Shown: positions 16,458 through 25,611 of the stretch, piece after piece | How the letters are laid out: each line of letters starts with the position of its first letter | How positions within the stretch are numbered: position 1 is the stretch's first letter | From: CAZGZD01 sp964401915 | Lineage (GTDB): Bacteria; Patescibacteriota; Microgenomatia; UBA1406; GWC2-37-13 | DNA: 64,000 nucleotides | Assembly: GCA_964401915.1 (NCBI GenBank) | Contig: CAYOAI010000003.1 | Coordinates: 1 to 64,000 of the forward strand | Direction: 5' to 3' | Program-made: the position numbers and the translations under genes | Notes under the pieces: model-generated | The model's database searches: none | What the model was told of the DNA's origin: nothing | Seen by the model: the letters and a program-made list of their open reading frames with translations, nothing else

Positions 16458-17507
16458 ATGTTTGCGCCGAGCTATACTATCACAAATACACTTCTTATAA
16501 ATATTGGGAAGATTGAGGCAGCAACAGAAATCATCCATCACGCCCCCCTTCTTCCTCTTTGGGAAAAGCAGTTCAAAGACGATGCAGTTGTTCGTTCGGT
16601 TTATCATGGGACGCACATTGAAGGAAACCTATTGGATCTTAACGAGGCAAAAGATATATTAATGGGTAAAGAAGTCGCGGCACGCGCCCGCGACATACAA
16701 GAGGTGATAAATTACAGAAAAGTTATTGATCTTATTGATGATGAAGCAAAGCGAAAAGTATCAAAGATCACTGAACAGTTCATCAAAAAAGTTCATCGGA
16801 TTATCGTCCACAATATTCTTGACGAAGCTCAATCAGGTTCTTATCGCACAAAGCAGGTTGTGATAAAAAATAGTCAAACGGGAGAGGTGACCTTCCGTCC
16901 ACCGGCTCCCCTTGAGGTATCTTTCCTTATGCGTGAATTTACCTATTGGGTCAACAGAAATGAAGCCAGCGATCAGATGCACCCTGTGATTCGGGCAGGT
17001 ATTGCGCATCATGAGCTGGTGAGAATACACCCCTTTATAGACGGTAATGGTCGAGTTGCTCGAGTTCTTGCGATGTTGATGTTGCTTTTGGGTGGATATG
17101 ATATTCGGCGATTTTTCTCGCTTGAGGAGTATTATGATCGCGATGCATTGGCTTACTACACAGCCCTTCAGCAGGCATCAGCGGGCAATCTTACACCATG
17201 GCTTGAGTACTTCACGGGTGGAGCCGCCACGGAATTTGAACGCGTAAAAAATAAAATCCTCAAGCTTTCATCCGATGTGCGCCTTAAGGAAAAGTTTGGT
17301 GGCCAACAGGTATATCTGACAGATCGCCAGATCAAATTGGTTGAGTATATTCAGGAGATTGGGTATATACAAAATAAAGCATTTGCATCAGTATTTGAAG
17401 ATGTGTCTGAGGATTCAGTGCTGCGGGACATTCAAGATCTTATTAAAAAAGGTATTGTTAAGAAAATTGGGAGCACAAAGGGCGCCCGATATGTGATGAC
17501 TCAGTAG
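16458..17507 (+). CDS. Fic family AMP-transferase with winged-helix tail
   Basis: Fic enzymes attach AMP or other nucleotide parts to target hydroxyls. The catalytic motif HPFIDGNGRVAR is complete near residues 190-201, with the catalytic His. The N-terminal segment YHGTHIEGNLLDLNEA (about 50) is the place of the class II inhibitory helix; its Glu is kept but the usual first Ser of SxxxEG is Gly. Residues about 285-349 (LTDRQIKLVEYIQEIG, SEDSVLRDIQDLIKKGIV) look like a winged helix. Cytoplasmic; target unknown. Stands 42 bases before the DNA ligase gene. Confidence 0.9.
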   Translation: MFAPSYTITNTLLINIGKIEAATEIIHHAPLLPLWEKQFKDDAVVRSVYHGTHIEGNLLDLNEAKDILMGKEVAARARDIQEVINYRKVIDLIDDEAKRKVSKITEQFIKKVHRIIVHNILDEAQSGSYRTKQVVIKNSQTGEVTFRPPAPLEVSFLMREFTYWVNRNEASDQMHPVIRAGIAHHELVRIHPFIDGNGRVARVLAMLMLLLGGYDIRRFFSLEEYYDRDALAYYTALQQASAGNLTPWLEYFTGGAATEFERVKNKILKLSSDVRLKEKFGGQQVYLTDRQIKLVEYIQEIGYIQNKAFASVFEDVSEDSVLRDIQDLIKKGIVKKIGSTKGARYVMTQ

Positions 17508-17549
17508 CTTCACAAACAAGTCATTTTCTATTTATAATTCACACTCGAT

Positions 17550-19343
17550 ATGCAATTTTTGACATTATCTACTTACTTTGAAAAAATAGAAAAGTTGAGT
17601 TCTCGACTTGAAATCACGCGTATTCTTGCCGATCTTTATAATCAGTTGACAGCAGATGAGATAGCTCAAACCACGTACCTTTTACAAGGGCGAGTTATGC
17701 CAGAGTATGCAGGGGTTGAATTTGGAATGGGGCAGAAGCTTGTTGAGCGCGGGATTGCAGGGGCGCTGCAGATTGAAGCTATTTCCCTTCGCACGGAGTT
17801 CAAAAAACAAGGAGATTTGGGACAAGTTGTGGAGTTTTACAAAAAACAAATTCTTTCATTTGAAGAAGCTGATTTATCAATAACTACTGTATTTAATGAA
17901 CTTTTGCGACTTGCTCAGGCAAGCGGGCCTGGGTCGCAAGATACAAAGGTGGCGATTATATCTCACCTTATTCGGCAACTCGATCCTCTCACTTGTCGTT
18001 ATCTGGTCCGAATGATGCTCGGGCAGATGCGCTTGGGTTTTTCAAGTATGACAGTATTGGATGCATATTCCTGGATGTTAACTGGGGATAAGTCCATGAG
18101 GGCTCAAATTGAAGAAGCATATCATGTATTGCCTGACTTAGGAAGAATAGGCAAAATTCTCAAAGAAAAAGGCATAGTGGGTCTATCTAATATTAATCCT
18201 GAAATTTTCATCCCAATTATTATGATGAGAGCTGAAAGACTTTCGTCGGGTGCAGAAATTATAGACAAAATTGGTACTTGTTTTGTTGAGTCAAAGTACG
18301 ATGGATTTCGTTTGCAGATTCACTATTCAGGACAAACCTCTGAAGTCCGTCTGTATTCTCGTTCGCTTGACGATGTTTCATCAATGTATCCAGACGTAGC
18401 TCAAGCCGTACGTGAAAATTTTGGCTCACATGAGGTTATTTTTGAAGGAGAAGCAATAGGGTATGATCCTGTAACAGGTGGTTTTCTTCCTTTTCAAGAG
18501 ACGGTGCAGCGTAAGAGAAAATACGATATTGATGCGGTGGCTGAACGCATACCTTTACGGCTTTTTGTCTTTGATTTACTATATCTTGATGGAGTGAACT
18601 TTATCAAGCAGCCTTTTCACACACGCCGCGCGGCACTTGAGAAGCTCTTTGAAAAAATAAGCAGTACAAAAACACTTCAGCTTGCAAAACAAGATAGAGT
18701 TGAGTCGGCAGATGTAGTTGATGCGCTTTTTGATTCGGCTATAACAGGTGGCCTTGAGGGAATAATCGCAAAAAAAATTGATGGGCTTTATCGCGCAGGT
18801 GCTCGAGATTGGAATTGGATAAAATTCAAACGCAGCTATTCGTCAAAAATTCAAGATACGATCGATGTTTTGGTCATGGGATATGATCTTGGTCAAGGGA
18901 AAAGAACAGGTTTTGGCATTGGTGCATTCTTGGTTGGCGTGTATGATGGGACACTTGATCAGTATGTCACAGTTGCAAAAATTGGCACAGGTTTGACAGA
19001 TTACGAATGGCAAGAATTGAAGCAGAAAAGCGAGAGGCTCAAGATTAAAAATAAGCCAACCAACTATCTGGTTGATCCTGCAATGGAGTGTGATGTGTGG
19101 ATTACTCCATCAATTGTTGTTGAGATTCGCGCAGATGAGATTACGCGCTCACAGGCACATACTGCTGGGCGCTCCATGGGACTATCAAAAAGTGGCAAAA
19201 GCCAAGTTGTCACGACGGCTGGCTTTGCTCTTCGTTTTCCGAGGCTTGAGCGTTTCCGCGAGGATCGTACTGCGGAAGATGTGACTACGACTGGCGAGGT
19301 TGAGCTCATGTATAATAGCCAAGTATCTTCGCAACAAAAATAA
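17550..19343 (+). CDS. lig: ATP-dependent DNA ligase (archaeal/eukaryal type)
   Basis: Seals nicks using ATP. 597 residues with the three-domain layout of archaeal LigB-type enzymes: N-terminal DNA-binding region, adenylation domain and OB domain. The nucleotidyl-lysine motif I is SKYDGFR near residue 249; motif III-like FVFDLLYLDG, motif IV EGIIAKK and motif V WIKFKRSY follow in order. TATAAT at 17533-17538 lies 11 bases from the ATG, so the leader is very short. Bacterial replication normally uses NAD-dependent LigA; whether this genome also has LigA cannot be seen here. Confidence 0.93.
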   Translation: MQFLTLSTYFEKIEKLSSRLEITRILADLYNQLTADEIAQTTYLLQGRVMPEYAGVEFGMGQKLVERGIAGALQIEAISLRTEFKKQGDLGQVVEFYKKQILSFEEADLSITTVFNELLRLAQASGPGSQDTKVAIISHLIRQLDPLTCRYLVRMMLGQMRLGFSSMTVLDAYSWMLTGDKSMRAQIEEAYHVLPDLGRIGKILKEKGIVGLSNINPEIFIPIIMMRAERLSSGAEIIDKIGTCFVESKYDGFRLQIHYSGQTSEVRLYSRSLDDVSSMYPDVAQAVRENFGSHEVIFEGEAIGYDPVTGGFLPFQETVQRKRKYDIDAVAERIPLRLFVFDLLYLDGVNFIKQPFHTRRAALEKLFEKISSTKTLQLAKQDRVESADVVDALFDSAITGGLEGIIAKKIDGLYRAGARDWNWIKFKRSYSSKIQDTIDVLVMGYDLGQGKRTGFGIGAFLVGVYDGTLDQYVTVAKIGTGLTDYEWQELKQKSERLKIKNKPTNYLVDPAMECDVWITPSIVVEIRADEITRSQAHTAGRSMGLSKSGKSQVVTTAGFALRFPRLERFREDRTAEDVTTTGEVELMYNSQVSSQQK

Positions 19344-19348
19344 TTGTC

Positions 19349-20029
19349 TTAATCTTCAAGGTGAGATCTGAGCGTCTTGACGAGTCGTAGAGGATACTCA
19401 ACAAATTGTGAGAGAGGCTTGCTTCGAGCTCGACGAGTAGATATTGAGACGAGTAGTTTGTTGTCGCGTCGAATAATACCACCCCTTTTGAGAATATGGA
19501 TCGCTAGGTCAACGTCCTCATGTACTTTTGTATCGTCAATACAAGTATCTGACTTTACTTTTTCCCATACTGATTTTGTTATTGCCATATTGGGACCGAA
19601 AAGAGTCTCCTTATTGTTTTGAACAAGCTTCATAAAATCAAGATATCTTCGTACTACCTGCATGCCATCGACTGCTCGAAGATCATGATAAGATGCTGGA
19701 CCAGTAAGAGCATCGATATTGTACTTTTTAAAATTGTCTATTATTTTTTTTGTCCAGCTTGGGGGAAGGATAGAATCTGCATCACAGCGAGCTAAAATGT
19801 CTCCACGAGCACTATCAAATCCACGATTTCGAGCGTGAGTTATGCCCTGCTTGTTCTCTTTAATGATTTTTACTGGATATTTTTTGACGATGTTTATCGT
19901 ATTATCTGTGCAGTTATTGTCTATTACAATAATTTCATACGGTTCTACTTTTTGATTCACCAAACTCCGAAGACATGCTTCAATATGTTTTTCTTCGTTG
20001 TAAACCGGCACGATTACTGAAACTTTCAT
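19349..20029 (-). CDS. Family 2 glycosyltransferase (paralogue 2)
   Basis: 226 residues, single GT-A domain. VSVIVPVYNEEKHI at the start, DNNCTDNT near 38 and the DxD-type ARCDADSILP near 78 are the nucleotide-sugar and metal sites. A C-terminal HEDVDLAIHI carries the ED acid/base motif of GT2. No transmembrane helices, so it acts at the cytoplasmic membrane face. The upstream neighbour is a clear paralogue sharing NKQGIT-ARNRGFD and ILARCDADSILP. Part of an envelope-glycan island; donor and acceptor unknown. Confidence 0.88.
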   Translation of the reverse strand: MKVSVIVPVYNEEKHIEACLRSLVNQKVEPYEIIVIDNNCTDNTINIVKKYPVKIIKENKQGITHARNRGFDSARGDILARCDADSILPPSWTKKIIDNFKKYNIDALTGPASYHDLRAVDGMQVVRRYLDFMKLVQNNKETLFGPNMAITKSVWEKVKSDTCIDDTKVHEDVDLAIHILKRGGIIRRDNKLLVSISTRRARSKPLSQFVEYPLRLVKTLRSHLED

Positions 20030-20048
20030 ATATTTGACTCTCTCTATT

Positions 20049-20717
20049 TTAGTGATTTTGTAATGTCTTAATCAATCGCAAAGGATATTCCCCAAAAAAA
20101 GAAAGCGGATTATTTTTCGCGCGCCGCCCAGAGATCGTCACGAGTAGTCTCTTATCCATACGAATAGCGCCTTTAATTTTATGAATATGAATTGCCAAAT
20201 CCATATCTTCATGGATTTTTTTATCATCAAGACAGGTGTATTTTTTTACCTTGTTCCATATTTTCTTTGAAATCGCCATATTAGGACCTCTCAGGGTGTG
20301 GTGATTTTTAATTGAGCGGAAAAATTCTAAATACGCCGTTAAAAAGGTCGAGTAGCCTGGTAGATTTAAATCATAAAAATCAGTTGGGCCAGTAACAGCA
20401 TCGATTTTATAACGTTCGAAGTTGTGAATTATTCGTCGTATCCAATCCTTAGGTAAGATTGAGTCAGCGTCACAGCGAGCGAGTATCTCGCCCGTTGCTT
20501 CATCAAATCCACGATTCCGAGCAGGGGTGATTCCTTGCTTGTTCTCGTGAATAATCTTGACGCCATATTTTTTTGCTATCTCAACTGTTTTATCTGTGCA
20601 ATTATTATCTACGATGATTATCTCATGCGCTTTTTTAGATTGTTTAGATAAGCTGATCAGGCAATTTTTAATATAGTCTTCCTCATTGTATGCGGGAATT
20701 ATGATTGACACTTTCAT
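20049..20717 (-). CDS. Family 2 glycosyltransferase (paralogue 1)
   Basis: 222 residues, GT-A fold. VSIIIPAYNEEDYI, IIVDNNCTDKT, ILARCDADSILP and HEDMDLAIHI line up one-to-one with the downstream gene, showing tandem duplication. The region after the DxD motif (DFYDLNLPGYSTF against SYHDLRAVDGMQV) has diverged most, which is where acceptor binding usually varies. Six bases separate it from the GT4 gene upstream; co-transcribed on the minus strand. Confidence 0.88.
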   Translation of the reverse strand: MKVSIIIPAYNEEDYIKNCLISLSKQSKKAHEIIIVDNNCTDKTVEIAKKYGVKIIHENKQGITPARNRGFDEATGEILARCDADSILPKDWIRRIIHNFERYKIDAVTGPTDFYDLNLPGYSTFLTAYLEFFRSIKNHHTLRGPNMAISKKIWNKVKKYTCLDDKKIHEDMDLAIHIHKIKGAIRMDKRLLVTISGRRAKNNPLSFFGEYPLRLIKTLQNH

Positions 20718-20722
20718 ATATG

Positions 20723-21919
20723 TTAATTTCCCAACCCCACTTTTTTTTGCGAGACTATATTCGAATACAGATTTTCATACTCTTTCATGATCTTTTGCTG
20801 ATTATATTTACTGTTAAATATTTGTTTTGATTTTTTCCCTAATTGTTTTTGCAGGGATTTTTTTTCAAGAAGCATAATTATAGCATTTGCAAAATCTTTT
20901 GGATTCTGTCGCTCAACAAGTATTCCGACTTCATTAATAAGTTCTTCGCTACCCCGACCGACAACGCCAACAATTGGAACTCCAAAATACATAGCTTCAA
21001 GGATTGAGATTCCCTGAGTCTCTGATGCTCCACCCATCACAAATACATTTGCTAATTGGTAGTATCCCCCCTGGAGTAGGTCACTATTTGAGATGGCTCC
21101 AGTAAATAGTATGTCTTTTTGTATTTTGAGTTTTTTTGCAAGACCTTTGAGTTTTTTTTTGGAAGGGCCATCACCGATAATTACAAGCGTTGATTCAGGC
21201 TGATTTTTTATAATATAGGAAAATGCTTCAATGATAAGTTCTACGTTTTTTTCATGCGACAAGCGTCCCACATATAAAATCACATTGTCTTTTAATCTCA
21301 GATTTTTCTTAAATGTCTGCAATTGGGATTTTGAAATATAATTTGCCTGGGCTTCGTTGATGGTGTTTGAGATGGTGTAGATCGGTTTTGTAATTTGATT
21401 AGCCTTTAAATCTTCCCGGACTGTTCTGGTTGGTGTGATTATGCAATCAAATTGATTGTAGAAAAATCGTGTGTAGTTCCATAGAAAATCTGATATTTTT
21501 TCTTTTGGCTTTGTTATTCCAATGGTCCCTAAATGATTAAGATCCATATAGAAAGCATGAAATGTCGTCACATTGGGTATTTTTAAAAGTCGGCCAATCA
21601 TTATGCTATTTAAGCTTATGAGAAATGCATGATGAGAGTGAAGAATGTCTGGAGAATATTTTTTTACACTGTCGACTAATTTGTTTGGAAGTGGAGAGCT
21701 GATACGTAAGTTTTTATTAAATAGAGAGGGTAGAGATGGCACGTATTCAATACTTATATTTGGATGACTGATGATATTTTTACCCTTGGTATTTTTTTTT
21801 GGGGCAAATATGACAATTTTATGATTATTTTCAGCAAGTAGCCACGCTATATTTAGCGTAGACTGGACTATGCCGCTGAAAGATGACAGGGGAGCGTCTA
21901 AAAAGTATGCTATGACCAT
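20723..21919 (-). CDS. Family 4 glycosyltransferase
   Basis: 398 residues with the two Rossmann-like domains of GT-B enzymes. The N-terminal part (GIVQSTLNIAWLLAENNHKI) and the C-terminal donor site (VILYVGRLSHEKNVELIIEAF; VIIGDGP; ASETQGISILEAMYFGVPIV with the E-x7-E pattern) identify GT4. HSHHAFLISL near 95 is like the loop of diacylglycerol glucosyltransferases, so a glycolipid product is possible but unproven. Operon with two GT2 genes and the downstream flow of the island. Confidence 0.87.
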   Translation of the reverse strand: MVIAYFLDAPLSSFSGIVQSTLNIAWLLAENNHKIVIFAPKKNTKGKNIISHPNISIEYVPSLPSLFNKNLRISSPLPNKLVDSVKKYSPDILHSHHAFLISLNSIMIGRLLKIPNVTTFHAFYMDLNHLGTIGITKPKEKISDFLWNYTRFFYNQFDCIITPTRTVREDLKANQITKPIYTISNTINEAQANYISKSQLQTFKKNLRLKDNVILYVGRLSHEKNVELIIEAFSYIIKNQPESTLVIIGDGPSKKKLKGLAKKLKIQKDILFTGAISNSDLLQGGYYQLANVFVMGGASETQGISILEAMYFGVPIVGVVGRGSEELINEVGILVERQNPKDFANAIIMLLEKKSLQKQLGKKSKQIFNSKYNQQKIMKEYENLYSNIVSQKKVGLGN

Positions 21920-21942
21920 TGTTCAATTGGAGAGAATCTTTG

Positions 21943-22665
21943 CTAATCTATTTCGAACTCAGAAAGTATGGGAAAATGATCAGATTCATATATATCAAGT
22001 CTTTTGGTAGATATCTCTTTAAGATTCTTATAAAGAATATAATCATTTTTAAAGGTAAGTGAAAGCAGTAGTAGTATTCGCCTTTTGTAGGTGAAAAATA
22101 TATTTTTGGTGGCTTCTTGAAGATCGTATTGACTAAAAAGATCCTCAAAGTAGCGTCTGCCATAGGGATAATTAAAATCTCCAGCTACAATAATTGGGGT
22201 ATTTGTGTGAGCCTTAAGATCAGGTAAGACATTTTTTATCTGTCGCTTTCTTAGCTTATTTGTTGAGAAGGCCGTAAGGTGGACATTATAGATGATAAAT
22301 TTCTTTCTTTTCTCTCTCCCCACGAAGTTTGCTTTTAGCACATCACGAGATTTTTTATGAAACCGAAAAAGTTGTAGAAATGCTCCAATAAAGTTGTGGG
22401 GCAGATTGATGCTGTTTGACTCAACGTATATAAATCTGTTTGCCTTATAGAATATTGCAATTCCAAAGATTGTATTTTTACGCCAAAGAAAATTAGAGTA
22501 ATCCGCAAGCTTATAGCCCAGCTTCTCAACACTTTCGAAATTTTTTAAATCAGTCGCTATCTCCTGGAAGCACAGAATGTCAGGGCTTTCTTTTTCGACA
22601 ATCTCTTGGATTCTTCCAACGGCCTTATTGTGAAAGAGGTTGTAGGTAAGTAAGGTAAATTTCAT
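21943..22665 (-). CDS. Endonuclease/exonuclease/phosphatase-family protein
   Basis: 240 residues with the metal-dependent EEP fold: LTYNLFH at the start, ILCFQEI (metal-binding Glu) near 32, NVHLTAF near 145, VAGDFNYP near 172 and SDHFPIL near 230. The family spans DNA-repair nucleases and lipid or sugar phosphatases. No signal peptide. Its place at the head of a glycosyltransferase operon suggests a phosphatase acting on a lipid or sugar, but nuclease activity is equally possible from motifs alone. Confidence 0.85.
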   Translation of the reverse strand: MKFTLLTYNLFHNKAVGRIQEIVEKESPDILCFQEIATDLKNFESVEKLGYKLADYSNFLWRKNTIFGIAIFYKANRFIYVESNSINLPHNFIGAFLQLFRFHKKSRDVLKANFVGREKRKKFIIYNVHLTAFSTNKLRKRQIKNVLPDLKAHTNTPIIVAGDFNYPYGRRYFEDLFSQYDLQEATKNIFFTYKRRILLLLSLTFKNDYILYKNLKEISTKRLDIYESDHFPILSEFEID

Positions 22666-22827
22666 ACGTTTTCTTTATTATACAAAAAATAAATAAACCT
22701 AAATGACAGGATACACACAAATTATCCACAATTTTTGCAGTAATTATTATTACTTGTTGCAATAGGATAAAGTACCACTTATTTATTATAGGGTATGATA
22801 TATACAGAGTCAATTTTTCTATAGGAC

Positions 22828-22856
22828 TTGACAAATAGAAATCCTTCATTTATATT
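22828..22856 (+). promoter_or_regulatory. Consensus promoter before the 47-residue gene
   Basis: A perfect TTGACA (22828-22833), a 17-base spacer and TATATT (22851-22856) make the best sigma-70-type promoter in the window. The expected start, seven bases beyond the -10, is 22863, the A of the ATG of the next small gene, so the transcript should be leaderless. Confidence 0.65.
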
Positions 22857-22862
22857 GAATTT

Positions 22863-23006
22863 ATGGATTTAAAAAGAAGAGAAAAAATAGTTGAGGGGTT
22901 AAAAAAGGTTGAAGCGAGGAAAGACTTAGATATATTTGCGGGAATTGAGTTCGCTCAGCTTGCAAAGAAGAATCTGGCTTTACCAGTGAGGCTGTTTCAC
23001 CTATAA
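22863..23006 (+). CDS. 47-residue small protein or gene remnant
   Basis: A frame of 47 codons starting MDLKRREKIVEGLKKVEARK and ending VRLFHL. The first half predicts a charged amphipathic helix; the second (IFAGIEFAQLAKKNLALPV) is moderately hydrophobic. The family is unknown to me. It may be a real small protein given its strong promoter, or a promoter-proximal remnant of a longer gene. No RBS, in line with a leaderless start. Followed by two direct repeats and a hairpin terminator. Confidence 0.4.
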   Translation: MDLKRREKIVEGLKKVEARKDLDIFAGIEFAQLAKKNLALPVRLFHL

Positions 23007-23016
23007 ATGAAAAAAT

Positions 23017-23098
23017 CTACCGCTTGCAATATGGGGACGACGGAATAGTAAAAAAAAGAGCATCACTACCGCTCGTATATGGGGACGACGAATAGTAA
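23017..23098 (+). repeat. Imperfect direct repeat pair
   Basis: Two copies of about 33 bases begin at 23017 and 23066, both reading CTACCGCT, then ATATGGGGACGACG and AATAGTAA with small differences. The spacing is 49 bases. Only two copies are visible, so it is not a CRISPR array. The second copy forms the loop of the hairpin at 23054-23107. Confidence 0.6.
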
Positions 23099-23107
23099 TG
23101 CTCTTTT
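23054..23107 (-). terminator. Bidirectional hairpin terminator
   Basis: Arms AAAAGAGCATCACTA (23054-23068) and TAGTAATGCTCTTTT (23093-23107) pair with one mismatch. Read on the minus strand the stem is followed by eight T, a good Rho-independent terminator for the DUF2298 gene; on the plus strand there are four T, enough for weaker termination of the 47-residue gene. A second hairpin CTCGTTT/AAACGAG lies at 23112-23130. Confidence 0.65.
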
Positions 23108-23186
23108 ATCTCTCGTTTTTTATAAACGAGCGATCTTCAACTGCATAAAAATTAGCACACCCTAAAATATTTGTCAAGATCTATAT

Positions 23187-25433
23187 TTAATTAACCCGAT
23201 ACAACAGTCCCTTTTTATCGCTCGATTCATAGACTTTAGTGGAGATTGTATCGAATTTCCCCGTATTGAGATTTTTGTATTTTTGTCTTTCAAGACCTGC
23301 AATCACAATATACCTAATTGAATATTTTTGAATAAGCATATGAGTTCTTGCTAGGTCTGGCGACTCATATAGAGCTTGAATATCTGGAATTCTTGAGCCG
23401 ACTATATCGGGTGATCCTCGCCATAGCCATTCATGCACCCACCAGCCGGCAGGCGTAGGTAGGCCGGTATATGCTGAGATTCTGTTGTAATTTGTGTAAG
23501 AATCACCTTGGGCTTCAAGTACTACGGAGTATCCCACAACGTGGCTATTTAGATAGTTTATGATTTCGCGATCTGCCTCCATATTCTCGCGTGTCATCCA
23601 CTGACCACCATCAAGAGATGGTTTTTTGTTGAGTTTGCCGTAGAAGCTGGGGAAGGCAAAAAATGGGTAGAGGAATATAAATGAAAAGAAGAATAAGTAA
23701 ATCACCTTAAGTACATATTTGCCTTTTCCCTTAATTGTTCGAATACGATAGAAGACAAAGCTTGAGGCAAGTCCACATATGATAAAGGCCTGATATCCAA
23801 GCTTAAACATTGTGTTTGCTCGAAAGTGAGCAGGATATATATCCTTAATATAAAAAAACTCAGGAACCACAATAAGAAATATTCCAAAACAAAAGCTCGC
23901 TGCTATAAAGTAATCAATCGAAAGAGCGCCCTTCTTCTTTTTTAAGTTCTTTAGTTTGAGGCGCTCAATGAAATTTACTGTAAGGAAGAGAATAAATACC
24001 ATTATGAAAAACCCCCACAATACAAAAAGCATCCATAATGGCGAAGTTTGACAGTTGCCTTCAAACAAAAAAGGCCCGATTTTTTGAATTCCAGTGAAGA
24101 CTGGGCCACAATTTACACCGATTCCTGATATAAATGGCTTAAAGTTGAGAGAGAAAGGGAGTGTGAAAATAAAAAAAGACGTAAGAAGAGCGGCGGAAAG
24201 TAGGATAATAGGCGCAGTAAATCTATAGATTACAAAGAAAATGACAAGGCTGAAGAGTAGATAAGTTGGCCCATCGGTTGCATTCGTCATATAGCAACTC
24301 GCAATTAGAAATCCAATGAGGGTTGAGTATATGAGTCGTGATTTTTGACTGATGACGTAGTCTTTAATCTTTGTTAAAGATACTTTGCCTTCCCAAACAT
24401 ACGAGATGAGGCGGGCAAATGAATATTTTTGATCAGTATCCGTGTTTTGTGCAACCAGCGAGGTAAAAAATAAAATAATTGTTGCGATGGTTAAAAGCAC
24501 AAACGGGATATCAAAAACATGTCCGTGTAGGTCTGCGACTACCCAAGAATAAGAGGGGAATTCATGAATCGTAAAGGGAATAAATCGAGTAGCATTTGGA
24601 TACCAGTAGTTTTGAGGATTAAAGCTTGAGAATATGTGCCAAAAAGGTATAGGTTTGTCGTTGGGATATCCCTTCGTGAAGAGGTAGATCGTATGAAGAT
24701 TGCCTGCGAGATTGACAATAAATGATCCCAAAAGGCCAAAAAAAATAAAATGAAAAATATGAGTAACTTGTTTTTGCACACGTTTAAAAAGGTGGACGAG
24801 ATTGCCAGCAATTGAAAAGCTAAGCGTTATAGCTTGCGCAAATATAGAGGAAAGTATGAGATTGTAGGCTATGTATGCGGGAGTTGCGGTGAGTTTTATG
24901 AGAACAGCGCCAGTAATGTGTCCAAAGAAGTAATAATTAATTGGATATCCATTGGGACGTATTGCATCTGGGCCATACCACATATCAAGTGGGGGAAAGT
25001 GGCTGGCACGAAGAATAGAGTTCATAAACCCAAAATCCATAAATTTTTCTAACCCGTGAATAGCAGGCTCCTGAGCTCGTACATATGATAGGAAGAAAAA
25101 AGAGGTGAAAAATAATATTTCTTCAAAAAAAATAATTGAATAAAAATGTTTGCTTTTAGACTTTTTGGTACCTGTAATTTTTTTTGCAATATATATATTT
25201 ACTAAAAGAAGTGTAAAGACGACCAAAAAGACAGATATCCGAGTGAAGGAAATTATTTTTAGCGTTGCTCCAGCAAAAATAAAATAGGAGACTAGAAGGA
25301 TCGCAATAGTTTTAGCAAAAGGATATCCTTTATCGAAGAATCGACCAAATACAATGTTCGCAAGTGGTAGACATATAAGACCAAGTACAAAAAGGTATAT
25401 CCACCAAGTAAAAGTAGTCGTAAACCATTCCAT
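23187..25433 (-). CDS. DUF2298 (YYY-type) polytopic membrane protein
   Basis: 748 residues with roughly a dozen or more transmembrane helices. The segment FMNSILRASHFPPLDMWYGPDAIRPNGYPINYYFFGHI (here described by residues about 135-170) is the hallmark of the Chloroflexi/archaeal YYY family, with the YY-F-G element. Later VVADLHGHVFDIP and an outside C-terminal domain with VVLEAQGDSYTNYNRISAYTGLPT resemble the Gly/Tyr-rich part of lipid-linked sugar transferases. Probably an envelope glycosyltransferase of GT-C type; activity is inferred. TATAAT at 25449-25454 gives a short leader. Confidence 0.8.
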   Translation of the reverse strand: MEWFTTTFTWWIYLFVLGLICLPLANIVFGRFFDKGYPFAKTIAILLVSYFIFAGATLKIISFTRISVFLVVFTLLLVNIYIAKKITGTKKSKSKHFYSIIFFEEILFFTSFFFLSYVRAQEPAIHGLEKFMDFGFMNSILRASHFPPLDMWYGPDAIRPNGYPINYYFFGHITGAVLIKLTATPAYIAYNLILSSIFAQAITLSFSIAGNLVHLFKRVQKQVTHIFHFIFFGLLGSFIVNLAGNLHTIYLFTKGYPNDKPIPFWHIFSSFNPQNYWYPNATRFIPFTIHEFPSYSWVVADLHGHVFDIPFVLLTIATIILFFTSLVAQNTDTDQKYSFARLISYVWEGKVSLTKIKDYVISQKSRLIYSTLIGFLIASCYMTNATDGPTYLLFSLVIFFVIYRFTAPIILLSAALLTSFFIFTLPFSLNFKPFISGIGVNCGPVFTGIQKIGPFLFEGNCQTSPLWMLFVLWGFFIMVFILFLTVNFIERLKLKNLKKKKGALSIDYFIAASFCFGIFLIVVPEFFYIKDIYPAHFRANTMFKLGYQAFIICGLASSFVFYRIRTIKGKGKYVLKVIYLFFFSFIFLYPFFAFPSFYGKLNKKPSLDGGQWMTRENMEADREIINYLNSHVVGYSVVLEAQGDSYTNYNRISAYTGLPTPAGWWVHEWLWRGSPDIVGSRIPDIQALYESPDLARTHMLIQKYSIRYIVIAGLERQKYKNLNTGKFDTISTKVYESSDKKGLLYRVN

Positions 25434-25611
25434 ATGATTTTGTTGACCATTATATACCCTTCACATTTGAGAATGTTGCGAGTATAACTCCCTCTAAACT
25501 GCTTTGATCCCGCTAAGTGGGACAAACCAGTGTAAGAGTGGTATATACGATCGCTCCCTTGAAAAGAGAGCCTTATTTTGATATAAATCAGCATACATTT
25601 GATTTATATTT

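Noticed and set aside
23017..23098. Possible CRISPR array
   Set aside because: Only two imperfect repeat copies, no further units and no cas genes nearby.
25434..25611. Possible T-box riboswitch in the valS leader
   Set aside because: Small hairpins are present, but there is no AGGGTGGNACCGCG-like T-box sequence and no specifier-like stem I.
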